DNA of 64,000 nucleotides from Campylobacterales bacterium (GTDB lineage Bacteria > Campylobacterota > Campylobacteria > Campylobacterales > Sulfurimonadaceae): assembly GCA_026390135.1 (NCBI GenBank), contig JAPLGN010000034.1, positions 62,001 through 126,000 on the forward strand. The letters run 5' to 3'. How positions within the stretch are numbered: the stretch's first letter is position 1; the number at the start of each line of letters is the position of its first letter. Made by a program: the position numbers and the translations under genes. Positions 10,238 through 20,900 of this stretch are shown here, piece by piece. The notes beneath the pieces were generated by a model. It did no database searches, was not told the origin of the DNA, and saw nothing but the letters and a program-made list of their open reading frames with translations.

Positions 10238-11968
10238 GTGTTACTATACAATCACAAACAAGAGTTTATCGGTATAGATGAAGAAGGTTTAAGTCTTCTT
10301 AACTACGCCTCACTGGATGAACTTCTAAATGTTTGCTCAGATGTTGCTGATTTGTTTGCAAATGAACCGGGATACATTCATAATTTTAAAAATTTTGGTT
10401 GGATCAATTTTCTTCTTCATGCAGATTCTGATGCTTCTAGCGCTATTGTTCACGCCAAGGGAAGAGTATTTAGCTGTAAACTTATCGTTAATAAAATGTA
10501 TCTTTGCGAAAACCCTTCTCAGAATGGCTATAACATTGAGATGTCCCAAATTAAAGCCATCAGTGGTGAAGACGTTAAGCCACATATTATTGTTCAAAAA
10601 ACTCCTAAAAATGAATTTGTTGCCCAAAAAGATGAATCACGCTATGAAAGTGAGCCATCGCCTTTACCTGATTACTCCCATATTACTCCTACGCAACTCA
10701 GCGAGCCAAGTGTCTTCGATATTCCTGATGTTCCCCTTTCTTCTTTTGATGAAATTGATGATATTTATCCTGATTTAAACACAGTCATTGAAAAATTACC
10801 TGATGTAGAGAGTATTCAAAAACCTTTATTTGAAGAGTCCTTTGATATCCCAGTACGACCAGAATCCATATCAGCATCGCCCGTAAAAGTCGAAAGCGCA
10901 CGCTATAGCAACCGTGAAAAAGAGTTTCTTTCTCATCACAAAGTAGAAAATAATTATACCTATGACCCAAATGTTGCCTCCAATGAACTGGGGCTTCCCG
11001 TTGACCTAATTGAAGAATTTATTGGCGACTTTATTCAACAATCGATTGATTTTAAAGACGATCTTTTTGAGTCAGTCATTAAGAGTGATTTTAACAATCT
11101 TCATATTTTGTCCCACAAACTCAAAGGGGTAGCAGCTAATCTTCGAATTGAAGATGCATTTGAAACACTTAGTATTATCAACGCTTCAACTGAGATTGCA
11201 GAAATCGAAGCCAATCTCAAATATTATTTTGAGATCATTTCAAAACTCTCTGGGGAAGAGGTTGTTCAAGAGGATATGGCTAGAGAAACAGTAAATATCG
11301 AAAGCGCCAGCACACAGACCCTTCCAGAAGAAAAATCCATTGCTGTTACGAGTGAAACACTTGAAGATATTTATTCTTTTGGACTTAAGCAATACGATGA
11401 CGAACCACTTATAGTGCATGAGGAAGAGATAGTCTCACCCGAAGAACTTCTCGGATCATTATCTCGAGAGGAACATATATTTAAGAAAGACTTACTTGAT
11501 CTTGAAAATATGACCGCGGAACCTGAACCTGAACCTGAAACAGAAACAGAAACAGAAACAGAAACAGAAACAGAAACAGAAACAGAAACAGAAACAGAAA
11601 CAGAAACAGAAAAAGATGTTCAGATAACAAAAGAGGAAATCAATGAAAATCCTGTAGCAAAACTACCTCGATTTCACTATGATTCTCAAAGTGTAGCAAG
11701 AGAATTAGGAATGGATAAAAGCTTTTTTGATGAGTTACTTTTTGATTATAAAAGTGATGCTAATCTTATAAGCAATCAAATCACTCAAGCTATTATTGCG
11801 TTTGACACCCATACATGGAGGGATAGTGCGGCTAAACTCAAGGGAATTAGTGATAACCTTCGTATGAGTGAAATTTCTGAAGAGCTCGCAATTTTGTCAA
11901 AAACAAACGACGCACAAGAAGCCAAAAAAGCTTCTTCACGACTTAACAACTATCTCGATCAACTTTAA
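10238..11968 (+). CDS. Hpt-domain protein with two Hpt-like domains and a Thr-Glu repeat linker
   Basis: LHILSHKLKGVAANLRI (canonical Hpt); second copy WRDSAAKLKGISDNLRM; GTG start. Confidence 0.75.
   Translation: MLLYNHKQEFIGIDEEGLSLLNYASLDELLNVCSDVADLFANEPGYIHNFKNFGWINFLLHADSDASSAIVHAKGRVFSCKLIVNKMYLCENPSQNGYNIEMSQIKAISGEDVKPHIIVQKTPKNEFVAQKDESRYESEPSPLPDYSHITPTQLSEPSVFDIPDVPLSSFDEIDDIYPDLNTVIEKLPDVESIQKPLFEESFDIPVRPESISASPVKVESARYSNREKEFLSHHKVENNYTYDPNVASNELGLPVDLIEEFIGDFIQQSIDFKDDLFESVIKSDFNNLHILSHKLKGVAANLRIEDAFETLSIINASTEIAEIEANLKYYFEIISKLSGEEVVQEDMARETVNIESASTQTLPEEKSIAVTSETLEDIYSFGLKQYDDEPLIVHEEEIVSPEELLGSLSREEHIFKKDLLDLENMTAEPEPEPETETETETETETETETETETETETEKDVQITKEEINENPVAKLPRFHYDSQSVARELGMDKSFFDELLFDYKSDANLISNQITQAIIAFDTHTWRDSAAKLKGISDNLRMSEISEELAILSKTNDAQEAKKASSRLNNYLDQL
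11537..11608 (+). repeat. (GAAACA)12 hexanucleotide tandem repeat inside the Hpt-protein gene
   Basis: Counted directly: 72 nt perfect repeat encoding (Glu-Thr)12, preceded by three GAACCT units (Glu-Pro). Confidence 0.97.
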
Positions 11969-11979
11969 GAGGAATAACC

Positions 11980-14900
11980 ATGAATTTAGGACTTAAAAAT
12001 CGACTCCGCCTCATCAGTCTCCTCCCGATTCTGATTTTGTTTTCGCTTGCCAGTTATTATGTTTATACGTCGTACGTGAGCTTTCAATCGGCCCAAACAC
12101 TTCAATCACGACTCGAAGAGAATAAACAGCTCAATGACCTAATTAATAACATTTCTCGCGAGCGCGGAATGACCGTGATGTATTTGGGTAATGCATCCTC
12201 TACGACACTAGCTTCCCTAAAAGCTCAACGTGTCATTGTTGATCAAAAGATCAAAGCATTTGATACAAGCTATACTTCACCTACGACTACAGCTATGATC
12301 GCTTCATTGGAAAAAGCACGCCACCAATCAAAACCTTCTGTCGATAATCAAACGGCTGATTTTAATGAAATTTTTGATGATGTCTATGGAAAATCACAAA
12401 CGGCATTAATTGGTGAACTCTCCTCACTTGCTGCGCTCCAACTCGATGACCAAGTTTCCGCCATGGAGAACAGCTACCTTTCACTTGTACGTGCCAATGA
12501 GCACACCAGTTTGGAACGTGACTATATTACCTATATTCTCTCACGCGGAACTGTCTTAGAAGACGAAGAGCTCAACCGATGGCTTAGTTTTGTTGCAAAA
12601 GCTGATGCTTTAAACTTTGATTCTATTGTCGATAAATCTTTAAAAGACACCTTGAACGCTTCTCTTTTTAACGAGGACAATACCGAATTATTTCAAGATA
12701 TTACTGCTGAACGCGGTATTATTTTGCGCACAGGATCTGGTGCAACGTATGAAACAAAATCAGGAATCTGGTTTGCTATGCTTTCTGAAAAAATTAATGC
12801 CATCAGTGAAACTGAAAAGATTCTACTCGACCATATGGATACTCGGGCAAGTGTGATTAAAACCCAAACCCTTCAGTTCCTTATTAGTACAATTACCGTG
12901 TGGTTGGTATCCGTTTTACTTGGTATTTTAGGATACTTGCTTTCCAATGAAATTGCAAAAAATATTAAAAATCTTGAGTCCGTCCTTAAGCGTGTTGCCG
13001 AAGATACACACGATAATGAAGCGGATGCTCTGAGCAAATCAATCAACCTTGATACATCAGCGGGTACAGCACAAGCCTATGCTCTTTTAGAACGTATCAT
13101 TGAACAGACACTAGGCGATAAACAATTTGCACAAGAAGCCAGTGAAGCAAAATCAATGTTCTTAGCAAATATGTCCCATGAAATTCGTACACCGCTTAAT
13201 GGAATTGTTGGATTTACGGAACTTCTCAAAGATACTGAGCTCCATGATGAACAACGAGAATTTATTGATATTATCGAAAAAAGTTCTGAAAATCTTCTTG
13301 AAATTATCAATAATATCCTTGACCTTTCTAAAATTGAAAGTAATAAACTTGAAATCGAAGACATCGCCTTTAACCCTATGGATGAGTTTGAAAGTGCTGT
13401 TGAAGTATATGCAGTTCGTGCTTCTGAAAAACACATTGACCTTGGTTGTTTCATTGACCCAAGTCTTGAGCGTCCGCTCAAAGGAGACCCGACCAAAATT
13501 AAAGAAGTTATTATTAATCTTCTTAGTAATGCGGTCAAATTTACCAATAGTGGTGGTTCGGTTAACGTTGATGTTCGCCGTATCGATTCTGCAGAACCTA
13601 ATCGTGCACGCGTTCGCTTCCAAGTCAAAGACAGTGGTATCGGTATCACCAGCGAGCAAAAATCGCGTATTTTTGAAGCATTTGGTCAAGCAGATACTTC
13701 TATTACTCGTAAATACGGAGGAACAGGTCTTGGTCTTACCATTTCCAGTCGTTTTGTTGAGCTGATGGGCGGTAAACTCGACCTTGAAAGTCAACCAGGA
13801 GATGGAACAACGTTCTTCTTTGTACTATCATTTGATGAGATCGAAACACTGAACGAACCAGTCAAAGGCTCGTTTTCCAATATCAACGCAGTCATTCATG
13901 AAAGCAAAACAAAGAAAAAACTACAAAGTACCTATCTTAAAGAGTATCTCGATTATCTTGGGGTCAGCTATACCACATTTACAGAGCTTGAAGAATTAAA
14001 AATATTAGAACGCCAAGTAAACTATGATCTTCTCTTTATTGATAATGATTTCACTGATGATAACGGCCTTATCTCATTTGCTTCAGCTAATGAGCAAACC
14101 GTCCTGATTACTAAATCATATTACATGAAAAAAATTGATTCCATGGGTCTTGATTTATTTAAAGTTCTTTATGAGCCCTTAAACAGTTCAAAAATACGTG
14201 CTGTATTGGAATCGTATGATGCAGAAGCGTTCAATACCCGTAAACAAAAAACGTCACGACGTAAAAAATTTGATGAAAAAAATTCTCGTTTTGCCGCCAA
14301 TGTACTAGTAGCAGAAGACAATGTTATTAACCAAAAACTGATCAAACGTACATTAGAAGATTTAGGACTAACAGTAGCTCTTGCAAACAATGGTCTTGAA
14401 GCATTTGAAAAACGTAAAAATGGTGAATTCGATCTCATTTTCATGGATATTCAAATGCCTGTACTTGATGGTATGGAAGCAACACAGGAAATTTTGGACT
14501 TCGAAGAGGACTATGATCAACACCATATTCCAATTATTGCACTTACTGCCAATGCACTAAAAGGTGACCGTGAGCGTTTTATGGCGGCAGGAATGGATGA
14601 ATACACAACCAAACCATTGGTTCGCAGCGATATTATTTCTTTGCTCAATAATTTTCTTTCTCATAAAATTATTGATTTGAATATTATTCCTAAATCAGCT
14701 GATGAGCTTGTTGGTTATACCGATAACAATGAAAGTAATGAAAGCAGTAGTGAGGAAGAAATAATTCAAACAAAACCTCTTGAGGAAGAAGGACTTATTG
14801 ATAATATTCTGATTGAAGATGAATCAGAATTTAGTGAAAGCGTCAATGAGGAAGTTGAGCTTAATGAATCTCATAATGATGAAGAGACTCTTGTAGTTGA

Positions 14901-15306
14901 GAGTATTTCAGAAACTCCAGTATCCAGTGAAAATTCTACTATGCACGAATCTGTTTACGATGCTGATATTTTGATTGCTAAGCAGAATTCGCTTGAAATG
15001 AAACTTTTTACGCGTATTCTTGATGATTTAGGCTACACCTATGTAAGCATAAACAATGCTCAAGAGCTTTACTCAAATGTACAAAACAAGCGCTACAAGG
15101 TTGCATTATTCGATAAAGGGCTGGCAAGTCTTGATCTAAAAGAACTATCTGATATAATTCGTGAAAATAATAGTGATATTTCATTGATTATGTTGGTTGA
15201 TCCATCAATGGATTATAATCAAAACGATACACTGTATGTACATGAGATGATTAAAAATATTGTTAATAAAGACTTGTTACGTCTTGTGTTTGAAAAATTT
15301 ATCTAA
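11980..15306 (+). CDS. Hybrid sensor histidine kinase/response regulator with NIT-like sensor
   Basis: NIT-like [18 protein letters not shown] segment, His[22 protein letters not shown], HATPase, [16 protein letters not shown]...[16 protein letters not shown], extra REC-like regions. Confidence 0.92.
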   Translation: MNLGLKNRLRLISLLPILILFSLASYYVYTSYVSFQSAQTLQSRLEENKQLNDLINNISRERGMTVMYLGNASSTTLASLKAQRVIVDQKIKAFDTSYTSPTTTAMIASLEKARHQSKPSVDNQTADFNEIFDDVYGKSQTALIGELSSLAALQLDDQVSAMENSYLSLVRANEHTSLERDYITYILSRGTVLEDEELNRWLSFVAKADALNFDSIVDKSLKDTLNASLFNEDNTELFQDITAERGIILRTGSGATYETKSGIWFAMLSEKINAISETEKILLDHMDTRASVIKTQTLQFLISTITVWLVSVLLGILGYLLSNEIAKNIKNLESVLKRVAEDTHDNEADALSKSINLDTSAGTAQAYALLERIIEQTLGDKQFAQEASEAKSMFLANMSHEIRTPLNGIVGFTELLKDTELHDEQREFIDIIEKSSENLLEIINNILDLSKIESNKLEIEDIAFNPMDEFESAVEVYAVRASEKHIDLGCFIDPSLERPLKGDPTKIKEVIINLLSNAVKFTNSGGSVNVDVRRIDSAEPNRARVRFQVKDSGIGITSEQKSRIFEAFGQADTSITRKYGGTGLGLTISSRFVELMGGKLDLESQPGDGTTFFFVLSFDEIETLNEPVKGSFSNINAVIHESKTKKKLQSTYLKEYLDYLGVSYTTFTELEELKILERQVNYDLLFIDNDFTDDNGLISFASANEQTVLITKSYYMKKIDSMGLDLFKVLYEPLNSSKIRAVLESYDAEAFNTRKQKTSRRKKFDEKNSRFAANVLVAEDNVINQKLIKRTLEDLGLTVALANNGLEAFEKRKNGEFDLIFMDIQMPVLDGMEATQEILDFEEDYDQHHIPIIALTANALKGDRERFMAAGMDEYTTKPLVRSDIISLLNNFLSHKIIDLNIIPKSADELVGYTDNNESNESSSEEEIIQTKPLEEEGLIDNILIEDESEFSESVNEEVELNESHNDEETLVVESISETPVSSENSTMHESVYDADILIAKQNSLEMKLFTRILDDLGYTYVSINNAQELYSNVQNKRYKVALFDKGLASLDLKELSDIIRENNSDISLIMLVDPSMDYNQNDTLYVHEMIKNIVNKDLLRLVFEKFI

Positions 15307-15321
15307 ATTAGGAATTTATAA

Positions 15322-15699
15322 ATGGATGGAAAAAAACTCAAAGTTTTAGCAGTTGATGATGATTTGATCAACTTGAAATTGTTAAAATCAATGCTTATGA
15401 AATCGCCTAATGTAGCACAAGTTATAGAAGCAAAAAATGGTGCAGATGCTATCGGTATTCTTAAATCACAAGATGATATTGACATCATTCTACTTGATAT
15501 TATCATGCCAGTCATGGGTGGTATCGAGATGCTCAAAGTCATCCGTGCAGATGACTCACTCCGTCAACTTCCCGTGATTGTTCTTACAACGGATGAGACT
15601 AAAAAAGGTGAAGCATTGGATTGCGGAGCAAACGGTTTTCTAATGAAACCGATCCGCGAAAAAGATGTTGTTTCTAAAATAGCACAACTTACGATCTAA
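15322..15699 (+). CDS. Single-domain response regulator (CheY-like)
   Basis: VLAVDDDLINLKLLKSML...DIILLDIIMPVMGGIEML...PVIVLTTDETKKGEALDCGANGFLMKPI. Confidence 0.93.
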   Translation: MDGKKLKVLAVDDDLINLKLLKSMLMKSPNVAQVIEAKNGADAIGILKSQDDIDIILLDIIMPVMGGIEMLKVIRADDSLRQLPVIVLTTDETKKGEALDCGANGFLMKPIREKDVVSKIAQLTI

Positions 15700-15858
15700 T
15701 AATTTAATACGCCAAAGCAACAAAGTCACTTTGGCTACGCTAACGCTATGTTTCTACCCTCAAGGGGCACAATGCCCTCAGCGGTGAATGCTCACGTGCA
15801 GTAAACTGCACTTATTGTCCTATCCCATCCTCATCAATGCGAACTTGATCCGCAATCC

Positions 15859-16320
15859 CTACAGCTTCTGCCACGTCCGTTTATGAACTCGTATCGGCTC
15901 TGTGCTGAGATTATGATCCGTAACTGTCACATCCATCAATATCATCGTATCTTGACCAGTACCGGCTACTGGAGATAAAACATGAGCAGCAGTACAGTTA
16001 GCAAGTTTTGCTCCACGAAATGAATACGCTAACGATACGCTGATATCGAACATACTAGACGTTCCACTAGAATCATTAACTGCAATATTAAGATTTTCGA
16101 GACAATTCCCACCCGAAATGTCAAATCCCTGTGCCCGCATCACTGCAAACTCTGTTGCACTGTCGGCAAGTAACTCAGCTTGAGCACGAAGATAATTATC
16201 ACCCGTAGATTTAGCTCCCGTAGTCGCATTACCGAGTAACATCACACCACCAAGAGCTACCATTACCACAACAAAAATCGCCAATATCATTGCAAATCCG
16301 GATCGTTTAGTAGCGTACAT
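15859..16320 (-). CDS. PilX-like minor pilin/pseudopilin
   Basis: Start at internal Met: MYATKRSGFAMILAIFVVVMVALGGVML; sits downstream of two pseudopilins (ORF track start 16362). Confidence 0.6.
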   Translation of the reverse strand: MYATKRSGFAMILAIFVVVMVALGGVMLLGNATTGAKSTGDNYLRAQAELLADSATEFAVMRAQGFDISGGNCLENLNIAVNDSSGTSSMFDISVSLAYSFRGAKLANCTAAHVLSPVAGTGQDTMILMDVTVTDHNLSTEPIRVHKRTWQKL

Positions 16321-17245
16321 GGACTCTCCTTTCACGACAAATTGCTTGACTTTCAACATCACTTGTGCTCAAATTACTGTCTATACCACGCATACACACT
16401 TTGAGTCTCCAGATCAACCCATACTCTCCCCGTTCTCCAGTATCCGTAGTGGAATCGGTATAAAAATGCTCTACATTTTCACCTAAAATATTTTGCTTGA
16501 GTGCAGCAGTGTACTTTTCTCCTAGCCATGGTCTAAAATTACTGTATATCATAAACTTGCCATTGTCCAAAACACGAAACGCATATCCTGTACGTAATAA
16601 ATATTTATGATCATTATCTGGAGATACCGGAGCGTGATTAGCTAACGTCAATGTATTACCCCCAACGTATGGATTTACAATTGTAAAATATGCACTCAGA
16701 TTATTATCCGCATTCCAGTTAAAAGGGACACATCCATATTCTGCACCTTTAAGATTATAAATTGCTGACTGTCCTAAACCAGAAGTAGGATATAACCCTC
16801 CAATGATAGCATTAGCCTCAGGTAAATCTGCATCAGTTGATATGAGAGCATTTCCGACAAAAGGATTAGGACCAACCCTTTCACTCCATCCCGGTTTTCC
16901 TGTAGTTGTACGAAGGGTATCTTGGTCAACCCCTACAAAAGCAACTGTAAAATCCCCATTATCAACAACAGGTCTTCCAATACATGCCCCATTAAGTGCA
17001 CCATCAGCTTTATTTTGATCCAGATTAACAATCGATTTATCGATCGCATTTTCAAAATATTTTGAAAGTTGATCCAAGATATGATCCGCTTCCGCCACCC
17101 TCTTGCTGTATTCTTGATTACGATATATCCCCTCATAGTATTGGCGAATTGCTTCGAGAGCAAGCCCGCCTACGATCCCCATGATGACAATAACAAAAAG
17201 AAGCTCTATAAATGTAAACCCGCGACGATAATCTTGAAATTTCAT
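16307..17245 (-). CDS. Type IV pilin-like/prepilin-type N-terminal cleavage protein
   Basis: RRGFTFIELLFVIVIMGIVGGLALEAIRQY. Confidence 0.88.
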   Translation of the reverse strand: MKFQDYRRGFTFIELLFVIVIMGIVGGLALEAIRQYYEGIYRNQEYSKRVAEADHILDQLSKYFENAIDKSIVNLDQNKADGALNGACIGRPVVDNGDFTVAFVGVDQDTLRTTTGKPGWSERVGPNPFVGNALISTDADLPEANAIIGGLYPTSGLGQSAIYNLKGAEYGCVPFNWNADNNLSAYFTIVNPYVGGNTLTLANHAPVSPDNDHKYLLRTGYAFRVLDNGKFMIYSNFRPWLGEKYTAALKQNILGENVEHFYTDSTTDTGERGEYGLIWRLKVCMRGIDSNLSTSDVESQAICRERRVHVRY

Positions 17246-17246
17246 C

Positions 17247-17936
17247 TTAATTACCTTTGTTGGATTTAAAAAATGTCAATACTATATCTGTATCGGTCGC
17301 AGGATTATTAAATCGTGTAACAACTCGCTTGAGATTGCTCGTAGCTCCTGTATTAGCCGTATCAAAAGTGGTTCCCCCAAGAGTCCATGTCGCAATTTTC
17401 GAATTAGCATCCGCTCCATTTGATACATTAGATTCAACATAATCGACTTCATACGTCGCCGTTATCGTATAAGGCGTTCCATTAGCTGGCGTAATCGTGA
17501 TGGTTTCCCCGTTTCCAGCATTACCACCATTGAGCTGTTCGATACCACTCACAAGAGATCCATTTCCATTCAGAGGTATAGCTGAAGGATTTGCAAGCAT
17601 ATTGCATCGCATTGAAGAGACATTATCATCTGAACCAATACGATACCAAACGGTTCCGCCTCCTCGTGAACAATTCAAGTCACCTGTATTAGGATTCATA
17701 ACCAAAGGTCCCGAGCCAAAAGCTGCATAATTTCCATCCCATCGTGCTTGAAACTTATCGAGTGTCCATCCGGATAGACGTGCCATTATCTCATCATCGA
17801 TTGCCATCCCTTTGGATGCATTATTCGCTATAGACATCATTGTCGGGATTGTCATAACGCTTATAGCGATAATGACAATGGCGAAAATCAGCTCAATCAT
17901 CGCCATAGCGGAACGCATTCTAGATAAACCTATCAT
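17247..17936 (-). CDS. Type II secretion/type IV pilus pseudopilin
   Basis: MIGLSRMRSAMAMIELIFAIVIIAISVMTIPTM; start at 17936 gives an ATGA overlap with the adhesin stop (ORF track start 17972). Confidence 0.82.
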   Translation of the reverse strand: MIGLSRMRSAMAMIELIFAIVIIAISVMTIPTMMSIANNASKGMAIDDEIMARLSGWTLDKFQARWDGNYAAFGSGPLVMNPNTGDLNCSRGGGTVWYRIGSDDNVSSMRCNMLANPSAIPLNGNGSLVSGIEQLNGGNAGNGETITITPANGTPYTITATYEVDYVESNVSNGADANSKIATWTLGGTTFDTANTGATSNLKRVVTRFNNPATDTDIVLTFFKSNKGN

Positions 17937-20900
17937 CGAATTGCCGGAGCATAATCGTTGGTGGTGCTCCATGCTCCTCCAGTCGTCGATGATTTGCTAT
18001 CTTTGGTACTTTCATTAGTCGATTTAGCACTTCCTGATCTTATCATAGTAGGTACTACATTGATGTTAAAACATGGATGCGTTAAACAATCGAGATTAAG
18101 TGCCGATGGATCACTATACGGCAATGCATTGACTCCGTACCACAACCATGGATCGGTATCTATATGGGCTTTGGCACTGTAAGGAGGTGTTTGTGCGCCA
18201 AAAGCATAATTTTCGACACCATTTGTTGCATTGGGAGTTACATACACAGGATTAGCACCTGTTTCTACAATGGTCACATTCGCATCTCCATACAGTGGAT
18301 CTGTGTGCAAACTGTTGATATACCATAATGCATCATTTCGGCTTGGGCTAAATACTGTTCCGGCGATACTAGGAGTATTATAAACTTCATACCACGCATT
18401 GGCACTGTAGGTAACATTTCCAAATACACGGATATCTCTGGGAATAACGCGACCGTAGACGAAAGTAATATTTTGGTCACCGATCGTTGTTGCGTTTACC
18501 TCATCCGTAGTGTTCACATCGATTTTCGTAATATTGAAATCAAACTTATCCACAAGCCTTGTCTCATTACGATCATAATTTATTTTAAAATGGAGCTCCG
18601 CAGAGCCATTGTGATCAACCGTAAAGATATTTTTTGTTACACCGGCCACATCAATATTGGTGCCCAGCGTTCGGTTCACATCACCTATCACAATAGCATC
18701 ATGAAGATAGTGAGTATAAATGTTGCTAAGATTAGGAATAACTCCTGGCGTATACGTTATGTTAATATCTTTTGCTTTAGCATAACATTGTGTATTGTAA
18801 TTTTGTGTCGTTACATTTGATTTATTTTTAGCTGTAATATTCAAATCCAGCAATCCGCTCATATTAAAATCATTACCAACAGTATATGGATTTGACAGGT
18901 ATGTAAAACTACCCTTATTAAAATTTCGAACACTGATGTTCAAATCAAAGTGATCAGGCATAACGACTGGATTTAATGTAATACGGACAAAACACCCTAC
19001 TTTACCATCAGCATCTACTGTCGAAGTATTACTGTCAGCGATACATTCACCTGCAGTGGAATCGACAGATGTCCATGTCGAATCGATAACATTCATATCA
19101 AATACACCAACATCAGCGAATTTAAGATTCGTTGATGCGTTGGTATCTATTCCATTGAAAATTCTCGCTGGTAAACCTCCGCTTGCATCGGTCAAATTAC
19201 CGTCCAATACAGGACAGGTAACGATTTGAGTCCATGGACTAATGGTTGCACTTCCATTATATCCTGTCACAGCAACAGAACTTACCCCTTTGGCAACTAA
19301 CGTTAAATTAAAATCATTTCCTGCCTTGAGTTTACCTATCGGTGCAAAGGTTGCGGTATAGGTATCCGGACGAATAGCAAAATTATCATTGGAACAGTTT
19401 CGCTTAGTGTCTGAGTAATTTCCATCCAGTTGTTTTTGAGCAAACTGAATCTGTAAATCTTGATTCGCTTGTGCAGGTGTAAATGTGATCGTGTTAGGGT
19501 TGATCGTCGATAAATTAATATCCGTCCATGCCGTAACACTATCATCACCGTATGGGCATGTCGAACTATCCACAATACGCCAACCGACCAGTCCACCCGT
19601 ATAGTTTTGATATGAAGTATCAGAACCGTTCATCGCACCGACTTTTAAAATAGTTGGTAAATTTACAATTTTTGTGTAGATTTTTCTCTCATCTTTAGCC
19701 GGAGGTGCACCCACTATGGTTGTTTCCCATGCATCGAATATTCCAGCTGGAAGAGGTGGAACTACTATTAAAAAACTGTTATTAAAATCTGTACATTTAG
19801 GTGCAGAAATTCCCGCAAATGTAAGATGAAGCAAATCGTTACGATAGCTCATTTTATAACCGCTGTCGGTTACATTTTGATCACCAACTTTAGCTTTATA
19901 TTTAAATTTAGTTTCCTGATTTTGGAGTAATGTTCCCCCTTGATAGTATGCAGCACCGCTACCCAGTAAAAACTTAGCTGTTGTTGTAGAACTCGAATAT
20001 TCTGCCGTATCATCTCCTACTTTATCTGTTTTAGTACTATAGGTTGTTCCTGGAATGGGTGCTATTTGCATCGAATTTGTTCCATAGCTAATTTGAGTTG
20101 GGGTATCAAATAGTTTTTCAACGAATAACCCTTTCGCATCTTCGGCATCTTGATTCTTAATTGTTACGGTATATTCAACCTTATTACCACTCACCGGTAT
20201 GTTTGTTCCGCTGACCGGAAAATTATTGTACGTAACACTTTCGTCATAACAAACACTAGGGACATAAAGCTCGGTTGAGAAAGCAAATGCACCAGGGAAA
20301 TATTGATCTTGGCTACTGCTCATCGCAACTGTTGTTGTCGTTTGCGAATTTTGGATAATAGGAATTGGTCCCGTTGTTCCGACACTAAATGTCCGAAGGT
20401 CAAGGCCTATGGTGTTTGCACAAGGGGGATTTCTATTTGAAACGTTCACACCATTAATGTCTTCAACGGATTGAAAAGTATTAGCCCCAACGGATATAGG
20501 GGTTCCCGCTTTATTGGTTAATGTCGCTTGATCAGTTACATAATTGCTATCACCCTCCCCTGCAAAAACAAGAAATTTTGAATCAACTGCACCACTGGAT
20601 GGTGTCAAGAATCCACTTAGTGTCGCAGATCTTGGACTACCGCTTGCAACTACATCGTAACCATCATACGTCGAAATATTACGTAATTTTGCCGCTGCGT
20701 CCTTGTACGCTATGATCAACGACCATGCCCCATATCCATTACTATTAGACCCTAATAGGTTAGCAAAAACATCACCCACCCAAAGAGGTTTGTTATACCC
20801 CGTGCTGTCCAATGTAGTATTACCAACAGCATCCAGACTGTTTTTTATCAGCGTGGTTACTTCTACCGCACCTTGGTAATCATTGCCTGTCCAGTTGAAC

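Noticed and set aside
11537-11608. Tandem repeat as a CRISPR-like array
   Set aside because: Uninterrupted hexamers with no spacers, in frame inside a CDS
13077-13794. Long antisense ORFs (13077..13649 -, 13162..13794 -) and overlapping 13178..13765 +
   Set aside because: They lie across the HisKA/HATPase coding region of a clear kinase and encode low-complexity, family-less translations
17937-17972. Upstream start of the pseudopilin (MEHHQRLCSGNS...)
   Set aside because: Would overlap the adhesin end by 40 nt; the internal Met at 17936 gives an ATGA coupling and a normal short prepilin leader
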